Shown here: positions 1 through 11,900 of the stretch, piece after piece
Layout of the letters: each line of letters begins with the position of its first letter
Position numbering within the stretch: position 1 is the first letter of the stretch
NCBI GenBank assembly: GCA_009760855.2
Contig: WPIO01000276.1
Coordinates: forward strand, 82,016-146,015
Direction of reading: 5' to 3'
Origin: Cristatella mucedo
Taxonomy: Eukaryota > Bryozoa > Phylactolaemata > Cristatellidae
Length of the DNA stretch: 64,000 nucleotides
Notes under the pieces: model-generated
Told to the model about the DNA's origin: nothing
Database searches by the model: none
Seen by the model: only the letters and a program-made list of their open reading frames with translations
Translations under genes and position numbers: made by a program

Positions 1-45
1 TGGCATAGGGACAGGCCTGTGAACGCCATAGAAACAGTGGCGATT

Positions 46-132
46 AAGAATCGCCCACCGCAGGAATCGAACTCACGACCTCAGGATCGAGGTCGTGAAA
101 GTAACCGCCTTACCTAGTGTACCATCACGGCT
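46..132 (-). mobile_element. tRNA-derived SINE head
   Basis: On the minus strand there is a box-B-like GTTCGATTCC preceded by a hairpin built on ACGACCTC and GAGGTCGT, with an A-box-like TGGTACACTAGG near the 5' end. The same block recurs at 24349-24441 and 39003-39091, with partial copies near 21873-21906 and 57130-57160. The 3' acceptor side does not pair with the 5' GCCGTGA, so it is read as a SINE and not a functional tRNA. The copies lie at the outer ends of the arms and may have been duplicated with them. Confidence 0.55.
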
Positions 133-390
133 TTGTCCTCCTGCCAACCTACTGGAAGAGTCGTGGTTGGAAGACAGTGGAGAGGAGGGAAAATCAACCT
201 GGGACAAAGGAGTCGAGTGGGAGTAGGAGCCTAAGAGAGCCGTGAACCCTTCGGCTCCATTCGTCGTATTAAACTGTTGGTGGTGGTCATCGGCGGGGTC
301 TCTGCTGTGCAAATCAAAGCTGCAGCAGCCATTGTAAAATTCGTTGAAGTCGTAGCAGCCTTGTCTTACCTAGATACTTTATCAACCGTG

Positions 391-490
391 CACACACACA
401 CACACACACCTACACAATGCGCTTGCACACACACACACACAGACACACACACACACACCCATACACAATACATGCACACAAGCGAGCGAG
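391..490. repeat. (CA)n microsatellite
   Basis: Imperfect CA dinucleotide run. The equivalent runs at 24714-24860 and 57415-57493 occupy the same place in the other arms, with different lengths. Confidence 0.95.
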
Positions 491-1386
491 CACACATGTA
501 AACGTCATTTTTAACGGCTGTCATAACCACGATTCTATTTGCATCCCGTATGTTTAGAGGGTGTAGGAGAGTGAGGTGTTTAGTGCCCGTATGTTGAGCT
601 GCAGCACGAAGTAGAATTTAGCGTCTGAATTTATACCAACTCGATCAAATCAATATAGCAAGCTCGAGTAGTCAAACCAATAAAATGAAAAGCTTCTTGC
701 ATAGTTGTAGAGCATAGTTCAACTCAAGGTAGAGCATGCCTGCAGCGACCTTTCGGCAAATGACGACTCGACACCTGGTTGTACCGAGCAGCTCGGAACA
801 CAGAACTCGCAATCGACTAGCTCGATGATGGTATTGGTCAACTGTAATGAAAATCCAAGATGTCTTTGTCTCTTGGCTTCTAGAAGCCATCTTGAACAGC
901 GATGGTCGATTGATACCTAGTCGGACAACATGCAGCGCCTGCAGCTCTTCTGTTCTGCTTTGGTAGCATCAGTCGAATGACACCAGTGGCCGTATCGGTG
1001 GATTGCTCTACGCATCCTCGGACACTTCAGACATGTCGTTGGTAGTGACTACGCTACAGCAACAAAGATTGCAGCTGAATGAAAAAACACCAGCCTTTCA
1101 TCGCTGCTCAGCATTGTACTACAGCGTTGAGGCATAGTGCCTGAGCAGCTGACGTATGGTTCCCAGTGGCAGGCATGTGCTCCATCTCCAAGATCATGGC
1201 TTAAGTGTCACAAGGTCAAGGCTTGAGTGTCACAGGCTGAGACTGCAGCCAGCACAAGCAGCATATGAAGGCCTCTATGGCAAATGCCGATGGACAAGCG
1301 TCACTTCAGTTACCATTGTTACTATAGAGATAGATTCAGGGAACAGCAAGTCACATCAAGCAGCCTCCATGACTGGCCTCCTCTTC

Positions 1387-1514
1387 CTAGATCGAGACAG
1401 GTTCACTGCTCGAAGCTGTATCAGTCGAGCGGCCAGCAGAGAGTGACAGCTTTGTCTCTCTAGTGTACGGTTGATCTGGAAAGGAGGCCACGCGATGAAT
1501 ACCAAGCAGGAGTG
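1387..1514 (-). pseudogene. Small conserved ORF, exon 2, copy A
   Basis: Minus-strand exon after a good acceptor (pyrimidine tract, ttattgcag). The frame shows RVASFPDQPYTRETKLS and ends at TAG about 42 codons in. The same frame is open in the copies at 20715-20878, 25756-25883, 37831-37988 and 58421-58548, with the core FPDxPYTRETKLSxSAGR kept. That pattern suggests protein-level constraint in the ancestor. The upstream exon (minus strand, donor at 1579/1578) is frameshifted in this copy by an extra T near 1675 compared with copy B. Function is not recognised. Confidence 0.4.
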
Positions 1515-2310
1515 CTGCAATAAAAAAAGTTGAGCTCGGAATCGATTAAATCACGTGCTACCTTTGCCTGTATCTCACCTTCTAGAGTGCTGCACCGGCA
1601 CATCCGACATTGCTTGCCAGGTTCGCCCCCGCAGACGAGTCGTCTGAGGAGTCCTCGGCAGAGGTCTGACAAAAAGTGGCCATTCCTGGTAGCGAACCTG
1701 GGAGTGAAGAAACATGCCACTCATCTATATAAATTACTTGGAGTGTCCTAAGAAAAGCCTCTCCTGCCTAGCTGAGTGGTTTAACACAAATGCCACACGC
1801 TCGAGCAAGCACGTGTTCATATATAGGCGACGAGTGCGCATGATAGTAGTAAATCTTAAATGTGCAGCCATCGGCAAATAAATCTTTTCAGCTACTTTTT
1901 ATCAGTGCCACGGCATAAAGTGTCGGTCACTTTTATGAGATTTCTTCGGAGATTTGTGACCTTATGGAAAGATTATTTATAAAATTATGTGCCGCAGATA
2001 TTTAAAAGTACACTTTGCAAACTTTGCATCGATCCAAATGCTTTGCAGCTGAGTTGTAAAGCACATGCACAAAGTCCTCCCAAAGCCCTACCTGAGCCAA
2101 ACTATTGTTAGCAGTTCTATAATATAAACCGAGGTAGAATAATAAAGGGTTACATAGAACGAATACATTCTTATCAAGCAGCTGCGTGGAAATTTTCTGA
2201 CCGCCCTCGTGGCGAAGATTTGCAGGCAACTGCTGTAGATCCCTAAGTAATAAAGGGTTTACTACTCAGGCGGCTTTGGTTAAAGACACTCGGCAGGTAT
2301 GCCACCACTG

Positions 2311-3551
2311 CTACTGACCTTCGGAGCTGATCTGGGACACGTTGAAGCAGGACCTTGGCCCATTGACAGAAGCAACCGCATCAGTTGACTGCTGCACTGC
2401 AGTTCCGTCATCAACGACCCTGGAGAGCTCGTACGGGTCGTCGGCCGAATACAGCCTTTTGCTGCAAAAGGCAACCTCGATCGATGGCATCGACGACTGG
2501 TTGCTTTTCAACGGCTGTGCCAGGAGCACTTGAGCGCCCTTTACTGGCGCGCCTGTTAAATTGATTTTGTCCAGTAAACTCGCCAACCTGTCGACTGGCT
2601 TCCACGCCAAAAGGTGGAGTTCGGGTTTCTGTAGCAGAGCACACTGCCGCCCCCTGATACCTTGCCTCAGCTGCTCTTCCATTTGACGAACCTGACCGGC
2701 CAGCTCCTGAATTTCGTTTGCAAACTTGCTCACAACGTCGCTATCACACTTCTTAGCTAGCTTCCTTAGCTCAGTTTCAAAGTTCTCAAGTTTTAAAAGC
2801 AGCTGATATTGCCTGCTTTCGAGGGTTTATTCCGTCGGTAGCATGCTTCCATTGCAGCTTTTGCATCTCCGACATCAGCGACCGATTATTTTTCCAATAC
2901 CTTCACTGTTGTTTTATGCTCCTGGTTCACCTCAGAAACCAATTGTTTCCTCAGTTCCTTCCTGTGCTGTCCTCCAAGCAATAACTGATCAGATTGGGGA
3001 GACTGTGCCTGCTCTGCTAGTCCATGCAACTGCTGGGCTGAGCTGATCTCCTGTTGCTGTGCCTGGTCCGGCTGATTAGCCTGCAGCAACGGCTGGGCTG
3101 AGCTGACCTGCTGCTGCTTTGCCCAGGACGGCTGACACACCTGCAGGGCTGAGCTTGTCTGCTGCTGATGTGCCTGGTAAGGCTCAATCACTCGTCTCAA
3201 CCGCTGAGAAATCCTTATATTCTGCTCTTGTGCCCGGCATGGTTGGTAACCCTGTGGCGACTGCTGGGGTGATATCTGTCCTTGCGTTGCTAGGCACATC
3301 CCTTTCATCTGATTGGGTAAGCCGGGTTGCTGTGACTGGGGCTGGAACATTCCCTGCATCTGATGGGTTAAGCCGGGTTGCTGTGGCTGAGGCTGGAACA
3401 TCCCCTGCATCTGATCGTATAAGCTGATCGCCTGTGGCTCCGACATCCCGTGCATATGACGAGCAGAGATGACCTGCTGCTGCTGCAGTGGCTGGCACAT
3501 CGCCTGCATCTGATGACCAGAGCTGATCTGCTGTGGCTGAGGCTGGTACGA
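2311..3551 (-). pseudogene. Q-rich/coiled-coil exon, copy A
   Basis: Minus-strand exon beginning after the acceptor ttgttattactag at about 3552. The first 207 codons of uninterrupted frame (3509-2886) are rich in Gln, Met and Pro, with an internal repeat built on HQMQGMFQPQ and QQPGL. The frame then shifts at an A homopolymer (GAAAAATAA, where copy D has one A fewer) near 2887-2895. A second open piece (2733-2311) is a charged, probably helical segment containing QVRQMEEQLRQGIRG. I read this as a Q-rich N-terminal part followed by a coiled coil, a layout seen in transcriptional co-regulators. I do not recognise the family and infer no function. Probably a decayed gene copy. Confidence 0.5.
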
Positions 3552-3559
3552 CTAGTAAT

Positions 3560-3975
3560 AACAATGGAAATAAATCAGTTCAGAGCGCTCAAAGAACTCA
3601 GTAATTATAATAATAATGATGCGTTAGATGAAGTGCCCTCAGATAACTTAAATTCTTACTAGGCACTTTACAGTTTCAGAATAGGAAGCACGATTGAATG
3701 GTTAGTGGTAGCAAGCTCAATAAGCAACAAGAAAAACATGGTCAGTTGAGGTTGACATGCACAGGGCCAGCATGCCAGTATGATAATGTACAATGTCAGC
3801 TTACATGAGCACATAAAGGGCTAACCACAGGGCCCACTAAATGCTAAAATAAATAACTGCAATTTTTGTTTCCTTTCAAATGTCGTCCTGTCAAGTGATG
3901 TCGCGACGCATGTCGAGACTGTGCTCCAGGCTTTAGGAGCGTAATAAGTAATCACTCTAAGAGCATGCAACGTCA
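3560..3975 (-). mobile_element. Old LINE-1f 3' relic in an intron (arm A)
   Basis: A stretch ending in an AT-rich tail, with the 'aaagtgcc'-type 3' UTR of LINE-1f and a remnant of the C-terminal coding end. The equivalent relic sits between the two Q-rich exons in every arm (18440-18815, 35150-35515, 59660-60055), so it was in the ancestral arm before duplication. Confidence 0.6.
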
Positions 3976-4016
3976 TCCCATTATGGGAACTTTACACACT
4001 CTACGTATGCCACTAC

Positions 4017-4372
4017 ATCTGCTGAGGAGATGTTAATACCTGTTGTGTCCCATGATGTAATGGACTGCAACTCGGCTGCCGATGAGACGGTGGGTAGGAC
4101 ATCTGGAATGACTGATGGAAAAACGAGTGCTGCTGTGGTGGTTGATCGAGCTGGTTGTACTGATGCAATGCTCGAGAAACCTGCAAAGTTTGTGGCTGTT
4201 GCAAGGGACACAGCCCATTCTGCTGAGAGCCAATCACTGGCTGTTGCTGCTCCACTAATTGTTGTTGCAGCACCACGTGCTGTTGCTGGGATGCTTGAGA
4301 GACCTGATGCTGAGCCTCCATGGATTGAGTGCGAAACAGGAACTGCTCAAATTGGGGCTGCCTCTGCCTTTG
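4017..4372 (-). CDS. Q-rich exon, copy A
   Basis: Minus-strand exon bounded by the acceptor tgttcaatttcag and a possible donor AGAT/GTAGTG. The Gln frame gives a Q, P, H and S-rich segment with HSFFHQSFQMSYPPSH. It recurs in arms B, C and D (twice in D). Caution: because the DNA is CAG/CAA-rich, a second sense frame (Ala/Ser/Thr-rich) and one antisense frame (Ala/Val-rich) are also open through all copies. The donor would put the Ala/Ser/Thr frame, not the Gln frame, in phase with the next exon. The frame choice is therefore unproven. Function unknown. Confidence 0.4.
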
Positions 4373-4548
4373 CTGAAATTGAACAAGGTGAAGACGAAGT
4401 ATGTACCCAGGTAGTACAAATTAGAAAGTCCCTAACCGGCCACCATGGCTATAAGTTTTCAAAAGTTAGATTCAGTCTTATCACTGTGAACCCTAGGGCT
4501 TGATCATGAAAAAATGACGTCCTAATACACACACAAAACTTAACTTGG

Positions 4549-4680
4549 TGTCCAGCGAAATTCATTCCAGCGCAGCTTTCAACAAGCATGCAACTGCTGC
4601 TTTTTTCCTGAGAAATAGCCCGCAACTGATCAATCAAACTTAGCGTTGGTTCCATAGAACTCGCAAACAATGATTATTTT
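4549..4680 (-). other. Possible upstream exon of the Q-rich gene, copy A
   Basis: Minus-strand sequence after a tttctcag acceptor-like site reads through a short block that recurs at 17570-17640, 34275-34350 and 61110-61230, where a frame resembling KAAVASLLKA is visible. The copies differ by A-run indels. It may be a short exon; weak evidence. Confidence 0.2.
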
Positions 4681-5989
4681 TTCGCAAACGAAAAGTTAAT
4701 GCGAAAGGAAAAGGTGGACAAAACCGAATTGAAATGCTAGCTGTCCTGATACTAGCCACGTTTATAGGACATACACACGCATATTCCACAGTTATAACTG
4801 ATGGTAATATGAATTTGTCATCTTTACTCAACCACAAGAAAAATAAATCCCTATATGGAGATTCGAGAGTCGTAGTCGCTAAATGAAGATCATGGTGAAG
4901 AAGTGATATGCACAGTATCATGCTGAGAAAAGCATTAACAACCAAACGAAGAGACGTTCAGGGAAACAGGGTGCCTGTAGCTCTCGCTGGTAACACGTAC
5001 TTCATTCATTACGTGCAGGTAAGCAGCAAAAACACACGGGAACCAAAGAAACACGGACAAGCTCGATGGTACGGTGAGTGTACGAGGCAAGAAAACGTTC
5101 ATTTTTATGTCACACCTACACGATGCATGGTCGCCTGACTTAAAATAGCTGCTAGCAGAATACTGTGAACATTCTCATGCTGCTACTTCACGTTTCGAGA
5201 TATGCCACAGTCGATCGTGACGGCCCTAAAGAGAGCACCATTTTAACCGCTTTGAAACGGCTTTTCTAGCAACAACTATATCTTTTACGAAATCGACACC
5301 TTACATGCCGACGACTGGGGTCGAGCTTTGTACGAGCTTGCATTCTCTTGCTTTCTGTTTCGTGGCCAGGAACTCTATGCGATTAGCAATAGTCATTTCA
5401 AGTACAAATCGATAACTAAACAGGCAGGCTGGCTCTTTTAATCCCAGTGCAAGCAGAAAGAGTACGCTGCAACCATAAAACGTGGCTGGCCGGAATGTGC
5501 CGATTACAGTTGTACACAAGTGCCAGTATAAAGGGAAACAAATTCATTTCCCCACCAGTCCCGCTGTATCAGAGCTAAAGTCCGAGAGATTACTTACTTC
5601 CGTCTTCAACAGCTGCACACTCCGGGGAATATTTCGACCGATTGGCTATACTATTCGATACAACTACACTAACTGAACAACGAATGCAGTATCGGCCGAA
5701 ACGGATTTCGATTGCCGGTCAAAGCAGCTGAGTTTGTCCTTTCTACGGCATCGGAAGTCTTAGTTTCAACTTTCCGATGAAAATTCAATCATACTACTTT
5801 CTATCTATTCCGTAATGTCTTTCAGGGTTGTATGGTAAAGATAAATAAAATCTAAGCACGATAAAACATAAGGACGACCTTTTAGCCTCACATTTGTCAC
5901 GAAAGTCTTCTGTTTTTCTGAAAGAAGTTGCGAACGCTATCGCTACTAATGACTACTCATAGGACTAGCCACAATCCTAGGGATATTCA

Positions 5990-6369
5990 AAATGTATCGC
6001 AACTACCGAGTGTTAGTATATGAGGTACACAATGTCTTCAATCCTGCTCGCAAGGACTTAACCATAGCTATGCTAATCAAAAACTTTCCACACATAGCAG
6101 CAACAGCCCGAAGATAGTCTAAACGTATTACTGCATACGTTGTAAAAGAGCGAATGAGTCAAGTCCCAGAGTTAGATAAATGCGGTTCAAGTACGCTGTG
6201 GAAAGGTAAACCACTTGCCAGTCGGCAAGAACAGGCTGGGCGTCATGACAGGCTATGCTGCAACTCCCCTCCCGGTCGCATGCTGCGAACAATAACAGTC
6301 ACGTTTGGATCCCTAAGCTCTTTTAGGTGTCAGGGACAGAAACACAAAAATAAAAACGCACACACTTAA
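5990..6369 (+). pseudogene. Opposite-strand conserved frame, copy A
   Basis: Plus-strand frame with LTIAMLIKNF and ITAYVVKERMSQVPELD, matched by copies at 62594-62830 (plus) and, on the minus strand, at about 16330-16710 and 32560-32890. In this copy a TAG falls inside the frame near 6116. It lies on the strand opposite the Q-rich gene. Possible exon edges are ctggcag/CGACTT and CGGCAA/GTAC in the better copies. Family not recognised. Confidence 0.3.
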
Positions 6370-6999
6370 AATGTACATACTCATATATACACGTACACGC
6401 ACACATACATGCGTGTAATCAAGTATTCGGACACGTATAGATATGTGCAGGCATTCATAAATACAAGCATAGGTAATACATGGTTTCGTACCATTTGTTG
6501 GTTTTGTTCCCTAAGAGAACTGGCGACCTTTTCCTCCAGACTTTCTTTTATGACTAGTGCAAATCAAGGTAAGGCGTATCAGTGCATCACGGCTCTACAC
6601 AGACCCACTTAGGGATCATGCTAACCTTGAATGTTTCACAATCTTGCTGCCCTTGTTACGGCCGAAATATCACTTACCACATCAAGCAGAGCCATGGAGT
6701 GATTCTGAGATATCTTTCTATTAAGAGGTTTTCTCTAAAAATCAAACACTACACCGTAAAGCCTAAACGCAACAAATCAAACCCAAAAAAATATAAACTA
6801 GAACCACTGAGTATTAAAGATACAAACCCATAAAGTATCCATCCTCCGAATCACTTCGCCCAAAATCCTGAGATTTAAGCTGAAAGGACGGTTCAGGAAT
6901 GCGTTTAAATAAGGTAAACGTAGACGGACATTGAATAGGATACTTACCAGCTTACTAGATCATTATTGGTGCACGGTCCGTGACGAAAACCTGACCCGG

Positions 7000-7380
7000 T
7001 TGGTAAGCGAACGCAATAAGGCGACCGCGCAAGTACAATGCGGCCGCCGAACGATACGAGCTAACTGGCGCCATTTCGCGAGCCCATCAAAATCGAGGCT
7101 CTGAGAAAGGGAGTCCGTCCTTACCACGGACAGTCTGCCAAGACAAGCAACAGCTTTCGGCTCGTTTTCGGCGAATTTGTCTGAGTTGGTGAAGCCCGTC
7201 AGTTCGCGGTCAATCAGTTCTGGGCCTCAAGGGCGACGTTCGCGTCTAAAGCCTTCCGGCCGTTTACTGTCTTTGTCCCACACCGGCACGTGGTCTCGCA
7301 GGAAGCTACAAACCTTTATCGCACCGGCGACTAATCGTGCTCGAACTCTTTGCAACTTTGAGTGAAACGCCAACGGTAAT
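7000..7380. other. GC-rich block near the arm's inner end
   Basis: CpG-containing segment matched at 63560-63990 in arm D but largely missing from arms B and C. No long conserved frame is evident. It lies upstream of the Q-rich gene in the gene's own direction, so it could be a promoter region, but no core promoter element decides this. Confidence 0.25.
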
Positions 7381-8094
7381 AGTGAAGCGGATTCTAATTA
7401 GAATTTTTTACGATCATTCTCTCTCTTTTTTATAAATTAGGCGAATCTTAGCGACGTCCTCCGGCGACCGTATGAAAAAAAGGACACGCCGGATTATAGA
7501 TATTCGCGTGACGTCGTACCACAAGAAGAAGCTCCTACCCTTCCAAAGATGTGCAGCCAGGCAACTCGAGTCATAGGAGTTGGCGCCGGTTGCTTAGTGG
7601 CACGGTGAGAGGGTAAAGTTGACGACAACTTTCCAGCCTTCCAGGAACATCACGGGATTCCTCTTCGAGTCAAGTTTTGATTAAGATGCTTTCCCTATCA
7701 GTTATGTATATTTACCAGCTTATGGCGCAAGGAAAGCCTTGTATAATCATATAGAGTTCACGAGTCAACATTTAAGTATTCGGGCCGGCTAAATCGCTTC
7801 GGCTGTCGCTTGGCGAATCCCAGCCACCGACCTTCATCGAGCGACGATCTCGTAGAGGCGCTCTAGTAAGCTTACCCTTCCCAGAGCAGTGCCCTCCTCC
7901 ATCGGTGCTACTGGGTTCGCTCCCTTCGAAAGTGCAGTGGCCAATCCCGGGTATGAGTGCTAGTACTCACAGAGTCCACCTCGAGGAGAATGCCTGTAAC
8001 CGTCCACTGGTGGTAAATAGAGAATGCCTGTAACCTGCACGTATGTGCATAACCTGCACGTATGTGCTCGAGTGAAGCCTAGCCTTCGTCCATT

Positions 8095-8984
8095 CGCATG
8101 CCCAAAGGTCTCTTATTTCAGTGTGCATGTTCAGAGCTCCCCTATCTCAGTGCCTACATCTGTACCATCCCTATGTCCGTCTGCATGCAGAGAGCGTCCG
8201 AATCTAAGTGTGCATGCACAGCTCATTCCTGTCTCAGTGCTAAAGTCATTACATCCCCTATCTCAGTGCACTTGAGCTGTGCGCCCCAATGTCGGTGCGA
8301 ATGACTCTACCCCTAATATCTCAGTGCGCTTGAGTAGAGAGCACCTATCTCTGTGCCTATGTCTGTACCGCCCTATATTAGTGCTCTTGGTCAGAATGCA
8401 CCTATCACAGAACATATGTCTGTATCGCCCCAATCTTAGTGGCTTAGGTGTCTACAGGCCCGTCTCAGCGGGCTTGAGTAGAGCGCACCTATCTCAGTGC
8501 CATTGTCTGTACCCTCCTATCTCATTGATATTGAGCAGAGCCCACCTATCTCAGTGATTATGTCTGTACTGTTTCCATCTCAGTGTGCATGCACAGACCC
8601 CACATCTCTCAGTGCATAGGTGTGTATCGCCCCAATCTCAGTGTGCTTGCTCATAGTGCAAATATCACAGAGTACATCTACCACAGAACCACACCCCCAG
8701 AACATCTATCACAGAACCACATCGCATAATCGCAGAACATCTATCACAGAATCACAGTACAGAGTACATCTATCACAGAACCACAGAAGTGCAGAGTACA
8801 TCTATCACAGAACCTATGTCCAAACCGCACCTATTTCAGTGAGCTTACTCAAGGTACACCTATCAAAGAGCGTATGTCTGCACAATCCCTATCTCAGTGG
8901 CCTATTTCGGTATAGCCCCTGACTCAGTGCGCTTGAGCTTAGCACACTTACCTAAGTTAGTATGTCTGTACCACGGCTATATAT
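8095..8984 (+). repeat. Satellite array, plus orientation, part 1
   Basis: Degenerate tandem repeat with the 12-mer CCTATCTCAGTG recurring about every 29 bp. Two alternating spacers, one like CCTATGTCTGTACCGCC and one like CGCTTGAGCAGAGCGCA, make a dimeric unit of about 58 bp. A local sub-array at about 8650-8815 is built on CATCTATCACAGAACCAC. LINE-1f is inserted at 8985. Long ORFs here reflect the repeat and are not genes. Confidence 0.9.
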
Positions 8985-11900
8985 AATAATAATAATAATA
9001 TTGCACTTGATAAAGCGCCTACAGAGAACTTTATCTCTTTCTAGGCACTTTACATTTGCTGCAAAGTAATATGCAATAGAATGGTAAGTAAAATCATGCT
9101 TGAAAAACCAACAAAATAAATAATATGGTTAGGGGTTACCTGCACAGGGTCAGCGTGCAAATGTGGTTAGTGGCAGCATCCACAGTGTCAGAACGCATAA
9201 GCACATCAATGACGAATCACAGGGACCCACTAAATGCTGTCCTAAATAGGTGTGTTTTTAAGTTTCTTTTAAATGTGGTCAGGTCAGGGGATGTTCTGAC
9301 GGCGGTCGGGAGGCAGTTCCAGGCTTTGGGAGCATACGAGCTAAATGCACGGTCTCCAAAGGATTTAAGGTTTGTACGAGGTATTTCCAGACTGTTGGAT
9401 TCCGAAAAGCGAGTGGTACGATGCTTGGCCTGATGGGGTAGTATATCTGAAAGATAGGCTGGAGCCATACAATGAAGAGACCTAAAAGTGAGCGACAAAA
9501 CCTTGAAGTCAATCCGTTGCTTGACTGGTAGCCAGTGCAGGTTGGCAAGAAGTGGAGTATTGTGGCAACTGCAATGCTCACGACAGACAAGCCTAGCTGC
9601 AGAGGTTAGCACCAGCTGCAATCACCTGATCGTACATGCTGGTAGGCCAGTAAGCAGTGAGTTGCAGAAGTCGAGACGAGATGTCACGAATGCATGGACC
9701 AGCTTGGACGTGGTATCCTTATCTGAACGAGCTCTAATTGTAGCAATGTTATGAAGCTGAAAATAGGCTGATTTGACTGTGGAGCTGATGTGGTCGTCTA
9801 ACGAGAGGTCGCTTTGGAATATGACACCTAGATTTCGAGCTGATTCAACTGGAGATATGCTGGCAGAGCCAATTTTGAAAGTCTGCCTTTCCAATTTTTG
9901 AATCACACTGGGTTTGCCCATAACTAGTAAGTTAGTTTTATCATCGTTTAGTTTTAGAAAATTTGCTGCCATCCATGTGCAGATGTCATCAATGCATGCA
10001 GCAAGTGAGTTGAGAGAATTTGAGGAGCTCGAAGGCTGGGAGGGATCAAAGCAAAGGTACAACTGAGTGTTATCCGCATAGAAGTGAAAGCCTAGAATGT
10101 GCTTGGCTATCACATCAGCAAGAGGAAGAGTATAAACCGTGAAAAGAACCGGACCTAGCACAGAGCCCTGAGGTACTCCATATTTTAGAGGTACTTCAGA
10201 TGATCTTTGTCTATTCACGTCAACACTCCATATTTTAGAGGTACTTCAGACGATCTTTGTCTGTTGACGTCAACACTCTGGAGGCTCCCACTGAGATAGA
10301 ATCTGAACCACTGCAGAGAAGCGCCAGTGATGCCCAGGCGATATGAGAGGCGCTCTAGACGTACTTTGTGATCGATGGTATTAAAAGCTGCCGAAAGATC
10401 GAGCAAAACAAGAAGAGACACTCTACCCATGTCTGCATTCCTAAGTAGGTCGTTGTATACCCGAAGCAATGCTGACTCTGTGGAGTGATTAGCTCTTAAG
10501 CCAGACTGGAACTTACTAGCAAGGTGTGAGGTTTCGATATACGAGTTCAGCTGGTCGGCCGCGACCCGTTCCAGTGTCTTTGATAGGAATGGTAGAAGGG
10601 AGACTGGGCGGTAGTTGCTTAAGTTCTCTTGGTCAAGTGTAGCTTTCTTGAGAAGTGGTCTGACTACAGCTTTTTTTAAAGGTGCTGGGACCTGACCTGA
10701 GGCTAATGACATATTAATGATGTTGGTTATGCATGGCAGCAGCAGATCAATGCAACGTGGGAGCAGGACAGTGGGAATAGGGTCCAGTGGACTTGTTGTC
10801 TTCTTTGATTGAGATACGAGCTTTAGGACTAGATCACTAGTGACCTGCTTAAATCCAGACATTGAGGCTCAGCCAGGAACCGAGGAACAGCATTCTAGTG
10901 GGAAGGTTCTCATCGCAGGGATGGATTCCCTGATCTTGTCTATCTTCTGCACAAAGAATCGAGAGAAGCGATCGGCTAGATCATCACAAGGATCATCAGG
11001 TAAAGAGCTAACCTGGGAACGGTTGAGGAGATGGTTTAGTGTCGACATCAGCATTTTTGGATTGTGCATCTGTGATTCAACAATGTTTCAATAGAAGCTA
11101 GACTTGGCCTTTGCTAGGATCGATTGGTATGACCTACGGTAGTCTTCATATGCCTATCGATGGACAGTTAGTCCGGATCTTTTAAATGCCTTTTCAAGCT
11201 TCCGTTTAGTAGATTTAGCTAGTTTAATGTCTGTGGTAGACCATAGGCCGTCTGGGCGGGGGCGCACAGTGCGCTTTGTCAGAGGTGCAAACTCGTCGAG
11301 CGTGTCAGCTAGTGTCGTGTTGTAGCAATCTATCAGTGATGACAGATCGGAGGGAGGACTGAGCAGCAAAGGTGAAGCAGATATTTCCGCACGGACAGCA
11401 TCGATGTCAAGGGTCTTGAGGTTTCGCGATTCACAGGTTATTTTAGAGGAGAATGTGGGCACACACTGTAGATTGAATGAGATCTGCATGTGGTCAGATA
11501 AGCAGGATTTGGTGATAACTGGTGATGACAAAGTGCAGTTATATGAGAAAACTTGGTCGAGTGTGTGACCCTTGATGTGGGTAGGGCCATGCACATGTGC
11601 CACAAGAGAAAATGAGTCTGTCAATGCACGAAATTCGGTACTGAAAGCGTCAGATAAGTTATCAAAGTAAACGTTGAAATCACCCATAACGAGAAAGGAT
11701 CGATTTCTTGCATACAAAATCGAAATGAGATCGGAGAAATCTGAGATAAAAGAGGATTTGGTACCTGGTGGGCGATAGACTACTGCCACTATCGGTAGCT
11801 GGTTTTCGGGTGAGACCAGGACAATTGATTCAAAAGACTGCTTCGAGGGTAGCACAAATGGCTTGAAGTTGAATTTCGAGCGCACGATAATAGCAACTCC

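Larger units (their letters stand above)
1..8095. repeat. Palindrome 1, left arm (arm A)
   Basis: Reverse-complement partner of 15600-21935 and a divergent copy of 30965-39090 and 57060-64000. In plus order it holds a SINE, a CA microsatellite, small-ORF exons, the Q-rich exons on the minus strand, a possible plus-strand exon near 6000-6270 and a GC-rich block at 7000-7350. The alignment is visible by eye over many blocks, for example the ggttcacggctccctta-type block at 240-260 against 21760-21780. Scattered substitutions and indels argue against an assembly echo. The left edge is cut by the window. Confidence 0.85.

Noticed and set aside
46-132. Functional tRNA gene
   Set aside because: Box B is good but the acceptor stem does not pair and copies are embedded in repeats.
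277-501. Frames made of His-Thr runs
   Set aside because: Translated CA microsatellite.
4030-4503. 157-codon plus-strand frame, Ala/Val-rich, superficially like talin-type helical repeats
   Set aside because: Best explained as the antisense of a CAG-rich exon; kept only as an open question in the findings.
8650-8815. Short regular repeats resembling a CRISPR array
   Set aside because: Units are degenerate, spacers are not unique, and the context is a eukaryotic satellite.
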